The notes beneath the pieces were generated by a model, which searched no databases, was not told the DNA's origin, and saw only the letters and a list, made by a program, of their open reading frames with translations. Shown here piece by piece: positions 7,709 through 15,463 of a stretch of 64,000 nucleotides of DNA. A program made the translations under genes and the position numbers. The DNA is from Lachnospiraceae bacterium (GTDB taxonomy: Bacteria; Bacillota; Clostridia; Lachnospirales; Lachnospiraceae), in NCBI GenBank assembly GCA_021771755.1, contig JAETOL010000001.1, positions 186,001 through 250,000 on the forward strand, read 5' to 3'. Position 1 is the stretch's first letter. Every line of letters begins with the position of its first letter.

Positions 7709-8635
7709 CTATTCCAAAGTTTCATACCATTTTTTAAACAGTTCCCGATGATTATACTTGTCATACCACTCTTTCGTCAACAACACTCTATATCGCCCAT
7801 ATTTTAATATGACTTTCTTAGGTGTATAGTATCTTTGCATACCATTTATGTAATGCGGCTTATCTTCACTTGGATCATATTCCTTAAAAAAAGCTATTCC
7901 AGAATTTTGTAAATTAAATAATTCTTTCTTGTTGCACTCTAATGGACTCAGCAATTTTTCCATCTGTTCATCCGAAAAAACATATCCCGCCTTCTCCAAA
8001 TTACGCATAGCTTGAAGAATAAAGTCACCTACTCCCCCAGAATCATCCGGTAGTTTGGGAATTGAAGTAAACTTCTTGCCACATTCATTATTACCTATAT
8101 TATCAAATTCTTCCATAAAATCATTTCTGGGTTCAAAAACTCTATAGCCTAAAACACCCAAAACCAGTTCGGATTGATCTATATATTCCTCTAATTCACT
8201 TTCTTTTTCTGCCGTCACTGTTCCTACGGTTGGTTCATTGGCATTTAGCACTTTAAATCGACCAGCTTCTAGTGCTTTATTATAAAAACGATTTTCTAGA
8301 TATGAAATGTCCGTTCTTCCTAGCGAATTATCTTGTCTTGTAAAGATTACAACTTCATCCCAGCAGTTCCTATATTTATCATTCTCATGATCAAGAATTC
8401 TTTGATGAATTCCTTTTCCATTTTTGCGAACTTCTGCCTGCCCCACATACACCATATCAGCTCCAAAAAGGAAGTATACTCCACTTTGATTAAATGCCTC
8501 TAAATTTTTACATTCTGATAATAAATTTCTCGGTATTTTATATGCAATTCCATTCCAATTAGATATTTTTGCCTGTATTTTCCCCGTAGCTTCCCCATCA
8601 ATCAAATATACATTAATACTTTTTCCTCTACCCAC
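7709..8635 (-). CDS. GIY-YIG nuclease family protein
   Basis: The 308-residue protein carries a GIY-YIG core: GVYFLFG (52-58), VYVGQAE (62-68), an Arg in GIHQRILDH (Arg79), WDEVVIFT, and the catalytic Glu in ISYLENRFYNKA (Glu114). The rest, with a C-terminal helical and basic region, resembles GIY-YIG proteins of unknown role found beside restriction systems. It lies 44 bases upstream of vsr in the same direction, so the two may be co-transcribed. It probably nicks or cleaves DNA and may be a further defence nuclease. Its target is unknown. Confidence 0.82.
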   Translation of the reverse strand: MGRGKSINVYLIDGEATGKIQAKISNWNGIAYKIPRNLLSECKNLEAFNQSGVYFLFGADMVYVGQAEVRKNGKGIHQRILDHENDKYRNCWDEVVIFTRQDNSLGRTDISYLENRFYNKALEAGRFKVLNANEPTVGTVTAEKESELEEYIDQSELVLGVLGYRVFEPRNDFMEEFDNIGNNECGKKFTSIPKLPDDSGGVGDFILQAMRNLEKAGYVFSDEQMEKLLSPLECNKKELFNLQNSGIAFFKEYDPSEDKPHYINGMQRYYTPKKVILKYGRYRVLLTKEWYDKYNHRELFKKWYETLE

Positions 8636-8715
8636 TCAAACACTTCCTTTGTATGCATACTATTTTAAATTTTAGCAGCATTAAGTGTTGTGGTCAAGAC
8701 TGATATTCCTACCTT

Positions 8716-8997
8716 TTATATTTCTACTTTCGTCCTGCTCATTTCTATCTTACTACGCATATATGAATAGAAATTCCATATATTCGCTTTCAGAGAAAAA
8801 TCTTTTCTATATACAAATTTTGAATTATATTTTATCCCATGTCCCCGACACCATTGATAAATATCTTTCATTACCATCTGTTCTCCAGCATCAATTCTAT
8901 CTGTCAAATATGAGATTTTTACCATATCCTGTTCTGAATTGACATGCAAATAGAACCATACATTATAATATCGGATTGCCACAATCTTTTTTTCCAT
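8716..8997 (-). CDS. Hypothetical protein next to the island edge
   Basis: The frame can be read from GTG at 9090, but that codon has no ribosome binding site. ATG at 8997 is six bases after AAAGGGA and is preferred, giving 93 residues (MEKKIVAIRYYNVWFYLHVN...). The protein is rich in Tyr, Lys and Ile, with no recognised domain, signal peptide or membrane segment. It is the last island gene before the interrupted comEC. It may be a fragment of something larger. Confidence 0.4.
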   Translation of the reverse strand: MEKKIVAIRYYNVWFYLHVNSEQDMVKISYLTDRIDAGEQMVMKDIYQWCRGHGIKYNSKFVYRKDFSLKANIWNFYSYMRSKIEMSRTKVEI

Positions 8998-9178
8998 ACA
9001 TGTCCCTTTCGTAAAATAATATGTTTTCGCCAAATATTGTACATCTTTTGCCAAATTGTATTTAGTTTCGTTAAAAAGTTTTATTATCACTTACCCTATC
9101 AGTTCTGCAAATCACTCTCAGGTGCAAAACAAGGCGTAAAAGCACAATTAAAATATGTATTTTTTCTAAACTCACTGC

Positions 9179-9859
9179 TCACAAACGCCCATTTAAAGCC
9201 ATTCTTTCGCCTATTAGAAATACCCAACACAGAAAACAGACACCTGAAATCGCCAGAATATGGATCATCCCTGCCATCTGATAACGCATTTTCACCTCTT
9301 GGTCCAGATCTGTTTTTTCTCCCAGGAGCATTGCTTCAAAAATCGGAGCATCTTTTCCCGACGCGTCTCTGAGAATTTCAAGAACCTGTTCTTTCAGTTC
9401 CAGCAGTTTCTGGCGGTATCCGGAATATCCGGAACTTTTCTTTTTCAGCACTGCCTTTTTCATAAAATAATAAATATGCTGGCAGGAATGGTATTGTCTG
9501 GAATCAAATTCTCCCGGATTTCGAGGTGCTGCTACTGCTTCCAGGCGACCGGAAAAAACAGCAAATGTACCAGGCGGCAGATCTTCTTCTTTCTTTAAAA
9601 ATACTTTTACATTTTCAATGGGAATTTTTTCTGACCGAACGATCAGAAAGACTTGTTTTAAACAGACAGAAAAGGAGAACTCTGTGGTCTGATACTGCTG
9701 CACTTCCCCGCAGATCACAGCATTTGGATGCTTTTCGATGTAAGCCTGTACTGTATCCGGCAAAGGAACACCGCTTACCAGCGGTATTCCTGCCAGATCA
9801 GCAATCCACATACACAGCATCAGGATCAGACACACAAGGCATAATGGACGTCTTGTCAT
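9179..9859 (-). pseudogene. comEC: comEC N-terminal fragment, cut by the accessory island
   Basis: The 226-residue frame starts as a normal ComEC: membrane segment LCLVCLILMLCMWIADLAG, then the DUF4131/OB-like region ending LLGEKTDLDQEVKMRYQMAGMIHILAISG. In intact ComEC proteins, AISG is followed by LH(I/V) and the competence membrane core. Here the sequence changes to VCFLCWVFLIGERMALNGRL and stops. The break, near 9240, coincides with the switch from island-like AT-rich sequence to the core genome. The multi-helix channel and the metallo-beta-lactamase domain would lie beyond the left edge of the window if they survive. DNA-uptake function is expected to be lost. Upstream genes are the usual comEC neighbours. 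Confidence 0.85.
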
Positions 9860-9921
9860 TTGTCATCCCTTTCATAGAATTTTACGCTATTGTTCGCAGA
9901 AACAATCTTAAGGATTCAAGA

Positions 9922-10857
9922 TCAGGAATTGGGAGTTTCCTGCTGCACAAGTTCTTCGTTTTTTTGATAAAATGTATATAAAGGCATACTGGTCTTCAGA
10001 TTGCCCTCCATACTTCCTTCAATAGAAATCTGAACCTTATCCGCTTCGCAGGAATCCAGAAGGGAATTTACAACTGCATACAGCTGAACATTTTCAGCTA
10101 TGTCAGGTGCCTCCTCCTGAAATGCCCGATTCATGTCAATATAACAGATCCTGTCTGCAATGATCGCACTGAGCGCTACAGATGACTCAGGGATCACCGC
10201 ATAATGACCTTCCTCCATAGGGCCTTTCGCAAGCTGTTCCATGACCACACTTTCTTTTGGAAGTGTTCTCCGATAATAGATATTCCTTTTTTCCTTTACC
10301 AGCTTCTGCCCGCTCTTATCCGTAAAATATAAGGTAAAGGTATCGTATCGGTAACTATCCATATTCTTTCCGGAAAGCTCCAGGAAACTTTGTTTCGTCA
10401 TTTCCCCGATCTTATTATTGCGGGAATCTGTCAGTTCCTGTCCTTCCACAGTAAACCGAACTTTTTCAATCTCCGGAATCTGAAGGAACGTCATTACAAT
10501 ACCCGCTCTTGTAAGAACTTCTCTTGCCCTGCTCATTTCCTGATATCCGGAATTAAAATCGATCACCAGGGTACTGTCCTGAAAATCATAAGAATTAAGG
10601 ACAACACTTTCCGGAAGAAGCGCAAGGCCATCCTCCGGAGCTTTTTTGCTGCTGACATACTGCATCAGTTCTCTCAGCATATTTTCTCCGGTTTCCTCTT
10701 TGGGTTCATAAGCTTCTTTTTTCAAAGATGTTTCTGACTGGTTCAAATAATAGTAACTGTATTTATCCGGCTCTTTTTCCTGCACTTCAATACTGCATCC
10801 GGCAGCCGTAACACAGACAAAGACTGCCAGAAGAAGCATGCTGATTATTCTCTTCAT
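9922..10857 (-). CDS. GerMN-domain lipoprotein
   Basis: The 311-residue protein has a lipoprotein signal (VFVCVTAAGC, lipid-modified Cys21) and two GerMN/sporulation-type repeats. One is at about residues 60-165 (LALLPESVVLNSYDFQDSTLVIDF) and one at about 205-300 (MEEGHYAVIPESSVALSAIIADRICYIDMN). GerM-like proteins act outside the membrane in spore envelope assembly or peptidoglycan-related roles. It is the fourth gene of the minus-strand cluster comEA, response regulator, kinase, GerMN, comEC, and begins 11 bases after the kinase stop, so it is likely co-transcribed with the kinase. The exact role is unknown. Confidence 0.85.
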   Translation of the reverse strand: MKRIISMLLLAVFVCVTAAGCSIEVQEKEPDKYSYYYLNQSETSLKKEAYEPKEETGENMLRELMQYVSSKKAPEDGLALLPESVVLNSYDFQDSTLVIDFNSGYQEMSRAREVLTRAGIVMTFLQIPEIEKVRFTVEGQELTDSRNNKIGEMTKQSFLELSGKNMDSYRYDTFTLYFTDKSGQKLVKEKRNIYYRRTLPKESVVMEQLAKGPMEEGHYAVIPESSVALSAIIADRICYIDMNRAFQEEAPDIAENVQLYAVVNSLLDSCEADKVQISIEGSMEGNLKTSMPLYTFYQKNEELVQQETPNS

Positions 10858-10867
10858 CCGGCACCTC

Positions 10868-12289
10868 CTATGGAATATATGACAGAGGGATACGAACCGA
10901 GAAGGTTGTCCCTTCCCCTTCCCTGCTGAACACTTTGATCACGCCATGATGCATGGCAATGGTACTTCTGGTAATGGCAAGCCCCAGACCGGTACCTCCG
11001 ATTTCTCTGGAATGAGATTTGTCCACCCGATAAAATCTCTCAAAGATTCTGTCCAGAGAGTCTTCTGGTATTCCCATACCGGAATCCGCCACTGTCACAT
11101 AGAAATATTTATGGTCCGCATCAATAGAAACACGTACCCACCCATCATCTACATTATATTTGATGGCATTTTCGACCAGGTTGCTGATGGCAGATGTAAA
11201 TTTAATCTCATCTACATCGGCTTCCACAGGACGGAAACTGTCAAGGATCAGATCAATGCTCCTTTTGTCTGCAATAGGACGAAGCCGCTTCAGGATCTCC
11301 TCAAGAAGCTGATTAATATCCATATGCTGAATCGAAAGGTCTGCTGTCTTTTTGTCCATTTTTACCAGACTCAGAAGATCTGTGATGATACGGTTTTCTC
11401 TGTCGATCTCAGCTGTAATATCACGCATAAACTCCTGATAGAGTTCTTCCGGAACACCTTCCTGCCCTACCAGAGAATCTGCCAGGACTTTCATGGAAGT
11501 CATAGGTGTTTTCAGCTCATGAGACACATTAGAAACAAATTCCGACCTGGATTCATCCAATGTTTTCATCCGGCTCAGCATCTTATTAAAAGCATCTGTG
11601 ATAAGTTCTGTTTCCGTATAGTCTGGAACCGATATCTCATCATTCTGATATCCATCTGTAAGGTCTTCGATGGATTTGGTAACACGCGCCAGAGGCTTCA
11701 CAAGGATGGTAGACAGGATATAGGCAAAAAACAGCGAAAGAATAATGATGATAGCAATGATCAGGATCCCCTGATACTTCATATCCATCATCGTCGCTGT
11801 GATCTCTCCGCTGGAAATCGTAACCAGCATAGCTCCCTGCGTCTGCGGAACATCTGCACTTTTTATAGGGATCGCAATTTCCAGAACCTGACCGCTCTGC
11901 TGATACTCTGTCGGCTGACCGCTTTTAAAGCAGCGGATAATTTTAGGTGAGATCAGAGTTTTTCCTTCATCTACATGGTAAGTATCCTTTACGATCCGAA
12001 AATCCCGATCCACGATCAGAAGTCTTCCACCATAAATGTTAGACAATAACTCCAGCTTGCTGTTTACTGTTTCAGAGCTGGAGTCATTCAGATAATTTTC
12101 TTTGATGATCTGGTCACAGAGGATACTGCACTGAGTCCCCACTGTACTGGTTCTGGCTGTAATCGCCTGTTTTTCATAACTGCTGAGCATCATCTGCGTA
12201 ACGATCACACTGGGCGCGATTCCCAGAATCACCAGAATGATCATGATCCGGAAACGCAGGCTCTTAAAAAATCTTTTTTTCTTTTTCAT
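10868..12289 (-). CDS. Membrane sensor histidine kinase (WalK/PhoR-like)
   Basis: The 473-residue protein has a first membrane helix (IMIILVILGIAPSVIV, about 15-30), an extracellular sensor domain of about 140 residues, and a second helix (about 173-197). A HAMP segment, a HisKA domain with phospho-acceptor His257 in SNVSHELKTPMTS, and an HATPase domain (NLVENAIKYN, DSGMGIPEDSLDRIFERFYRVDKSHS, GTGLGL) follow. It autophosphorylates and passes phosphate to the response regulator encoded three bases upstream. The architecture matches WalK/PhoR-type kinases concerned with the cell wall or phosphate. Lack of a PAS domain makes a strict WalK assignment uncertain. Confidence 0.92.
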   Translation of the reverse strand: MKKKKRFFKSLRFRIMIILVILGIAPSVIVTQMMLSSYEKQAITARTSTVGTQCSILCDQIIKENYLNDSSSETVNSKLELLSNIYGGRLLIVDRDFRIVKDTYHVDEGKTLISPKIIRCFKSGQPTEYQQSGQVLEIAIPIKSADVPQTQGAMLVTISSGEITATMMDMKYQGILIIAIIIILSLFFAYILSTILVKPLARVTKSIEDLTDGYQNDEISVPDYTETELITDAFNKMLSRMKTLDESRSEFVSNVSHELKTPMTSMKVLADSLVGQEGVPEELYQEFMRDITAEIDRENRIITDLLSLVKMDKKTADLSIQHMDINQLLEEILKRLRPIADKRSIDLILDSFRPVEADVDEIKFTSAISNLVENAIKYNVDDGWVRVSIDADHKYFYVTVADSGMGIPEDSLDRIFERFYRVDKSHSREIGGTGLGLAITRSTIAMHHGVIKVFSREGEGTTFSVRIPLSYIP

Positions 12290-12292
12290 GGA

Positions 12293-12982
12293 CTACGCCT
12301 GGAAATAGTAGCCAACGCCCCATTTCGTGTGTACATATTTCGGCTCACTGGGATTTGCCTCAATTTTTTCACGAAGACGACGGATATGTACGTCCACAGT
12401 TCTCACATCGCCCGGATATTCATATCCCCACACAATGTTCAGCAGATTTTCACGACTGTAAACTTTATTCGGATTGAATACCAGAAGCTCCAGTACATCA
12501 AACTCTTTTGCCGTGAGATTGATCTCTTTTCCTCCGATAAACACACGACGGCTCTCACAGTCAAGCTTCAGATCACCGCTTTCAATACTTTTGGCTTTCT
12601 CTTTTTCTTCACTTTCTGAACGTGCGCGGCGCATGATCGCCTTGATTCTTGCTTTTACCTCCAGGATATTAAAAGGCTTGGTAATATAATCATCTGCACC
12701 ATATTCCAGTCCAAGGATCTTGTCCATATCCTCACCTTTTGCAGTAAGCATTACAATCGGAACATTAGAAAACTCCCGGATCTGCTGGCAGACCTCAAGG
12801 CCGTCCATCTTCGGAAGCATCAGGTCCAGAAGAATAATATCATAATGATTCTCTCTGGCCTTCTCCACAGCCTCTTCCCCATCGTAGGCGCAGTCCACTT
12901 CCATTCCGTCCTGTTCCAGATTAAAGCGAATTCCTTTTACGATCAGTTTTTCGTCATCTACCACTAACACTTTCCTGCTCAT
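12293..12982 (-). CDS. OmpR/PhoB-family response regulator
   Basis: The 229-residue protein has a receiver domain with acidic pocket VVDDEK and phosphorylation site Asp53 (LLDLMLPKMDG), a TAKGEDMDKILGLEYGADDYITKPF switch region, and a C-terminal winged helix (ARIKAIMRRAR linker; ENLLNIVWGYEYPGDVRTVDVHIRRLREKIE; VGYYF end). It is the transcriptional partner of the kinase three bases downstream. The strong similarity to WalR/YycF-type regulators comes from the winged helix. It follows comEA by 11 bases, so the cluster may be read as one unit. Confidence 0.93.
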   Translation of the reverse strand: MSRKVLVVDDEKLIVKGIRFNLEQDGMEVDCAYDGEEAVEKARENHYDIILLDLMLPKMDGLEVCQQIREFSNVPIVMLTAKGEDMDKILGLEYGADDYITKPFNILEVKARIKAIMRRARSESEEKEKAKSIESGDLKLDCESRRVFIGGKEINLTAKEFDVLELLVFNPNKVYSRENLLNIVWGYEYPGDVRTVDVHIRRLREKIEANPSEPKYVHTKWGVGYYFQA

Positions 12983-12993
12983 TTACTTTCTCC

Positions 12994-13629
12994 TTATTCT
13001 ACTGCAATTTTCTCTTTTATCTTTAAAAAAGTATTTTCTTTTATCCCCGGTACATCCATCAATTCCTCTATGGAAGAAAATCCTCCATGTTCTTCTCTGT
13101 ACGCCAGGATTGCCTGTGCCTTAGACTCTCCAATGCCACTAAGGGTCTGAAGAGCTGCTGCATCTGCGGTATTCAGATTCACTTTTCCATTTTCTGATAC
13201 CGGACTGTTTTCTCCGGCCTTTATTTCAGGAAAAGCTCCTTCTGCCGGAACCGCTCCGGCTTTTTCGGCTTCTTCCTTCGTAGGTACATAAATCTGCTGT
13301 CCGTCACTTAAAGGCTGAGCCTGATTGACACGGTTTCCCGCAGCCTCAGGAAGAAGACCTCCAGCTGCCTCCACAGCCTCATACACTCTGCTGTCAGGCG
13401 GCATACGATATACTCCAGGCTTTGTCACTGCCCCGCAGATATCTACAAAAATATCTTGCGGCGGTTGTGTGATCTCCGGCTCCGGTTCTTTTTCCGTTTC
13501 CAGTATCTCAGTCACTTTCTCACTGCTTTCCTTCTGCTCCTCCTCCAACAGGATCTCTGCTTCTTTTTTTCCACATCCGGATAAACCCGGAAAAATCATA
13601 AAAGTCAGAAGGATCAGCAACAGCCTCAA
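12994..13629 (-). CDS. comEA: ComEA-family helix-hairpin-helix DNA-binding lipoprotein
   Basis: The product has a lipobox (LSGC), an SLBB domain (FVDICGAVTKPGVYRMPPDSRVYEAVEAAGG) and a C-terminal pair of helix-hairpin-helix motifs (GKVNLNTADAAALQTLSGIGESKAQAILAYREEHGGFSS...VPGIKENTFLKIK). ComEA binds incoming DNA outside the membrane and hands it to ComEC, which is broken in this genome. The start is unusual: TTG at 13629 has no ribosome binding site, whereas AAGGAG (13675-13680) is placed for initiation at an in-frame ATC at 13665. That start would give a basic N-terminus (SKLKNNQKRNTL) typical of a signal peptide. Either a non-AUG start or a mutated start codon is possible. Confidence 0.88.
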   Translation of the reverse strand: MRLLLILLTFMIFPGLSGCGKKEAEILLEEEQKESSEKVTEILETEKEPEPEITQPPQDIFVDICGAVTKPGVYRMPPDSRVYEAVEAAGGLLPEAAGNRVNQAQPLSDGQQIYVPTKEEAEKAGAVPAEGAFPEIKAGENSPVSENGKVNLNTADAAALQTLSGIGESKAQAILAYREEHGGFSSIEELMDVPGIKENTFLKIKEKIAVE

Positions 13630-13755
13630 AGTATTCCGTTTCTGATTATTTTTTAGTTTACTGATATGGGGTCACTCCTTATCTGTTCCCCCGATACTCA
13701 TACTTGACCAATTCCTATTCTAACGAATTCCATCTGCTTTTACAATACCCAACTC

Positions 13756-14190
13756 TTATTTTTGCCATTTAAAGATCACGATACCAACAATGGCAACTGC
13801 CATTCCAATGGCTTTTCTCCACTGAAAAACAGCCTTTTCCACACCAAAAAGCCCAAACAATTCAATCACATATGCGATCAGCAGCTGAGATACCACGATC
13901 AGCATGGCTGCCCGGGCAGGCCCAAGGGACCCCATACTCTGGATAACTGTTACCGTAATAAAAGCGCCGATCACTCCACCCAGAAGGGTATATTTGTTTT
14001 CTACCTGCCACAAAGCTGAGATATGATCCCTCCCTGTAAAAAACCAGGCAGCCACACAGACTAAAAAAGCCGACAGCTGCACCCATCCTGTCGATACCCA
14101 AAGGCTGGTCTGCTTTGTCACCTCTGTGTTAAAGACTCCCTGAATACTCATCAATGCGCCGGAAATAAGAGCTGCTATAAATCCCCACAT
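13756..14190 (-). CDS. DMT-superfamily membrane protein (DUF606/YdcZ type)
   Basis: The ATG at 14190, after GGAGGGATTTTT, gives 144 residues (MWGFIAALISGALMSIQG...). The frame is open further upstream, but those residues are not part of the family and lack a ribosome binding site. Four to five hydrophobic helices are visible, with the family pattern ISGALMSIQGVFN near the start, GVIGAFITVTVIQSMGSLGPARAAM in the middle and AIGMAVAIVGIVIFKW at the end. DUF606 proteins are half-size drug/metabolite transporters of unknown substrate that likely work as dimers. It appears to be a single-gene unit. Confidence 0.85.
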   Translation of the reverse strand: MWGFIAALISGALMSIQGVFNTEVTKQTSLWVSTGWVQLSAFLVCVAAWFFTGRDHISALWQVENKYTLLGGVIGAFITVTVIQSMGSLGPARAAMLIVVSQLLIAYVIELFGLFGVEKAVFQWRKAIGMAVAIVGIVIFKWQK

Positions 14191-14214
14191 AAAAATCCCT
14201 CCATATATAGTAGT

Positions 14215-14243
14215 AAAAGAGGCCGGTATTTTAACCAGCCTCT
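14215..14243 (-). terminator. Terminator after the FeoB-associated gene
   Basis: Read on the minus strand, AGAGGCTGGT and ACCGGCCTCT form the stem (with one wobble pair), followed by TTTT. It separates the Cys-rich membrane protein gene from the DUF606 gene. Confidence 0.7.
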
Positions 14244-14306
14244 TGTTCATACTATCATCATATACGGAAAGTTTCTTTTTTATGCATCTATGCTTTATGA
14301 AGTTTT

Positions 14307-14468
14307 TTATTTTCCTGCGCCGCTGCAATGACCATTACATTTACCGGAGCAGCAGCCTCCGGAGGAACAGCCGATACATGTTTTTCCATTCTTTTTTGCT
14401 TTTATAATATACGCGGTCGCAGCACCTACCGTTAACAGCAGGATTCCTGCCACTACAAGATCTGCCAT
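14307..14468 (-). CDS. FeoB-associated Cys-rich membrane protein
   Basis: The ATG at 14468, after AAAGGAGTCCTCAT, gives 53 residues. There is one membrane helix (LVVAGILLLTVGAATAYII), a short basic stretch and a cysteine-rich tail (CIGCSSGGCCSGKCNGHC). This is the PF12669 type usually found next to feoB and thought to help ferrous iron handling. No feoA or feoB is seen beside it. The palindrome about 70 bases upstream (14537-14552) suggests iron control. Confidence 0.87.
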   Translation of the reverse strand: MADLVVAGILLLTVGAATAYIIKAKKNGKTCIGCSSGGCCSGKCNGHCSGAGK

Positions 14469-14536
14469 ATGAGGACTCCTTTCTTTTGCAGTTCTTCCAG
14501 ACTTTTCGTTTGTTAGTTTTACCAAACTTTATATCA

Positions 14537-14552
14537 GTTAGTATATGCTAAC
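14537..14552 (-). promoter_or_regulatory. Candidate DtxR-type iron box upstream of the Cys-rich protein
   Basis: GTTAGTATATGCTAAC is a 16-bp near-perfect palindrome (outer GTTAG/CTAAC arms). It resembles metalloregulator operators of the TTAGG-N-CCTAA class. A DtxR/MntR-family regulator is encoded at 28440-28817. The assignment is inferred from motif shape and neighbour function. Confidence 0.45.
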
Positions 14553-14643
14553 GTTTTTTGTTTGTCAATACTTTTTATATTCTTTTTTACATTCCAATCC
14601 TGGTTTTTGAATACAATAAAAAATAAAAACGAAAGGTAAAAAC

Positions 14644-15252
14644 ATGAAAAAACTATACAGCTATATCCGCGTCAGCACCAAAGACCAAAACGAAGACCGC
14701 CAGCTTCTTGCCATGGCCGAACTCCACATCCCCCGGAAAAATATCTTTATAGATAAGCAATCCGGAAAGGATTTTAACCGGCCGCAATATAAAAAACTTT
14801 TGCGTAAATTAAAAAAAGACGATCTTCTTTTTATTAAAAGCATCGACCGGCTCGGACGCAACTATGCAGAAATACTGGAACAATGGAGAATCCTTACAAA
14901 GGAAAAGAAAATTGATATTGTCGTACTGGACATGCCTCTTCTGGATACACGAAGGGGAAAAGATCTTATGGGAACTTTTTTAAGCGATATCGTTCTGCAG
15001 GTTTTATCTTTTGTGGCAGAAAATGAAAGATCCAGCATCCGGCAGCGGCAGGCAGAAGGAATTGCTGCTGCAAAAGCCCGGGGAGTACGGTTTGGCCGTC
15101 CGCCGAAACCATTGCCTTCAAACTTCCAGTATTTCTATTATCAATGGAAACATGGAATGATTACCGGAGCAGCTGCTGCCAGATCATGTGGAATGCCACT
15201 GTCTACCTTCCGCTATCACGCAGCTCTTTGGGACAGAAATATTTCATCATAA
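14644..15252 (+). CDS. Small serine recombinase (resolvase/invertase family)
   Basis: The 202-residue protein has the serine-recombinase catalytic domain: YIRVSTKDQNEDRQ with the nucleophile Ser in RVS, DKQSGKDFNRPQY, LLFIKSIDRLGRNY, and a LSFVAENERSSIRQRQAEGIAAAKARGVRFGRP hinge. A short C-terminal HTH follows (TGAAAARSCGMPLSTFRYHA). The family performs site-specific inversion or resolution through a Ser-DNA link. AAAGGTAAAAAC precedes the ATG. It stands alone with no partner mobile gene or obvious invertible segment within 1 kb, so it may be a domesticated or general resolvase. Confidence 0.9.
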   Translation: MKKLYSYIRVSTKDQNEDRQLLAMAELHIPRKNIFIDKQSGKDFNRPQYKKLLRKLKKDDLLFIKSIDRLGRNYAEILEQWRILTKEKKIDIVVLDMPLLDTRRGKDLMGTFLSDIVLQVLSFVAENERSSIRQRQAEGIAAAKARGVRFGRPPKPLPSNFQYFYYQWKHGMITGAAAARSCGMPLSTFRYHAALWDRNISS

Positions 15253-15284
15253 ATTTCCAATATTGCAGAAATGTGTATCTTTTT

Positions 15285-15311
15285 GTAAATTTTATCATAG
15301 CATAAAATTTA
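15285..15311 (+). terminator. AT-only hairpin after the recombinase gene
   Basis: TAAATTTTAT and ATAAAATTTA form a ten-base AT stem about 35 bases after the stop. The following sequence (TATTTTTTC) could act as a termination tract. A second small hairpin (ATACATC/GATGTAT) lies at about 15370-15389, upstream of the diguanylate cyclase gene. No known riboswitch consensus was found in this 210-bp gap. Confidence 0.4.
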
Positions 15312-15463
15312 TATTTTTTCTACCAAAGTTACATAATCATAAAAGCAAATCTTTATAAAATATCATTTATACATCGAAAAAGATGTATTTATTCAGCTAA
15401 AAACAAATTTACCAGAAGGTACACATTCTTGTAAATTTTAGAATATATCAAAAGGGGGACTCT

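Noticed and set aside
10946-11950. 334-codon plus-strand open frame
   Set aside because: It is antisense to the histidine kinase gene, which has all family motifs. Its product is rich in Cys, His and Arg with no domain.
14644-15252. Serine recombinase as the integrase of the left island
   Set aside because: It is a 202-residue resolvase-type protein lying 5 kb outside the island in core DNA. Large serine integrases that insert elements are about 450-550 residues.
15253-15463. Cyclic di-GMP riboswitch before the diguanylate cyclase gene
   Set aside because: No GEMM-type conserved core is present. Only an AT hairpin, a small hairpin and two copies of TTGTAAATTTTA are seen.
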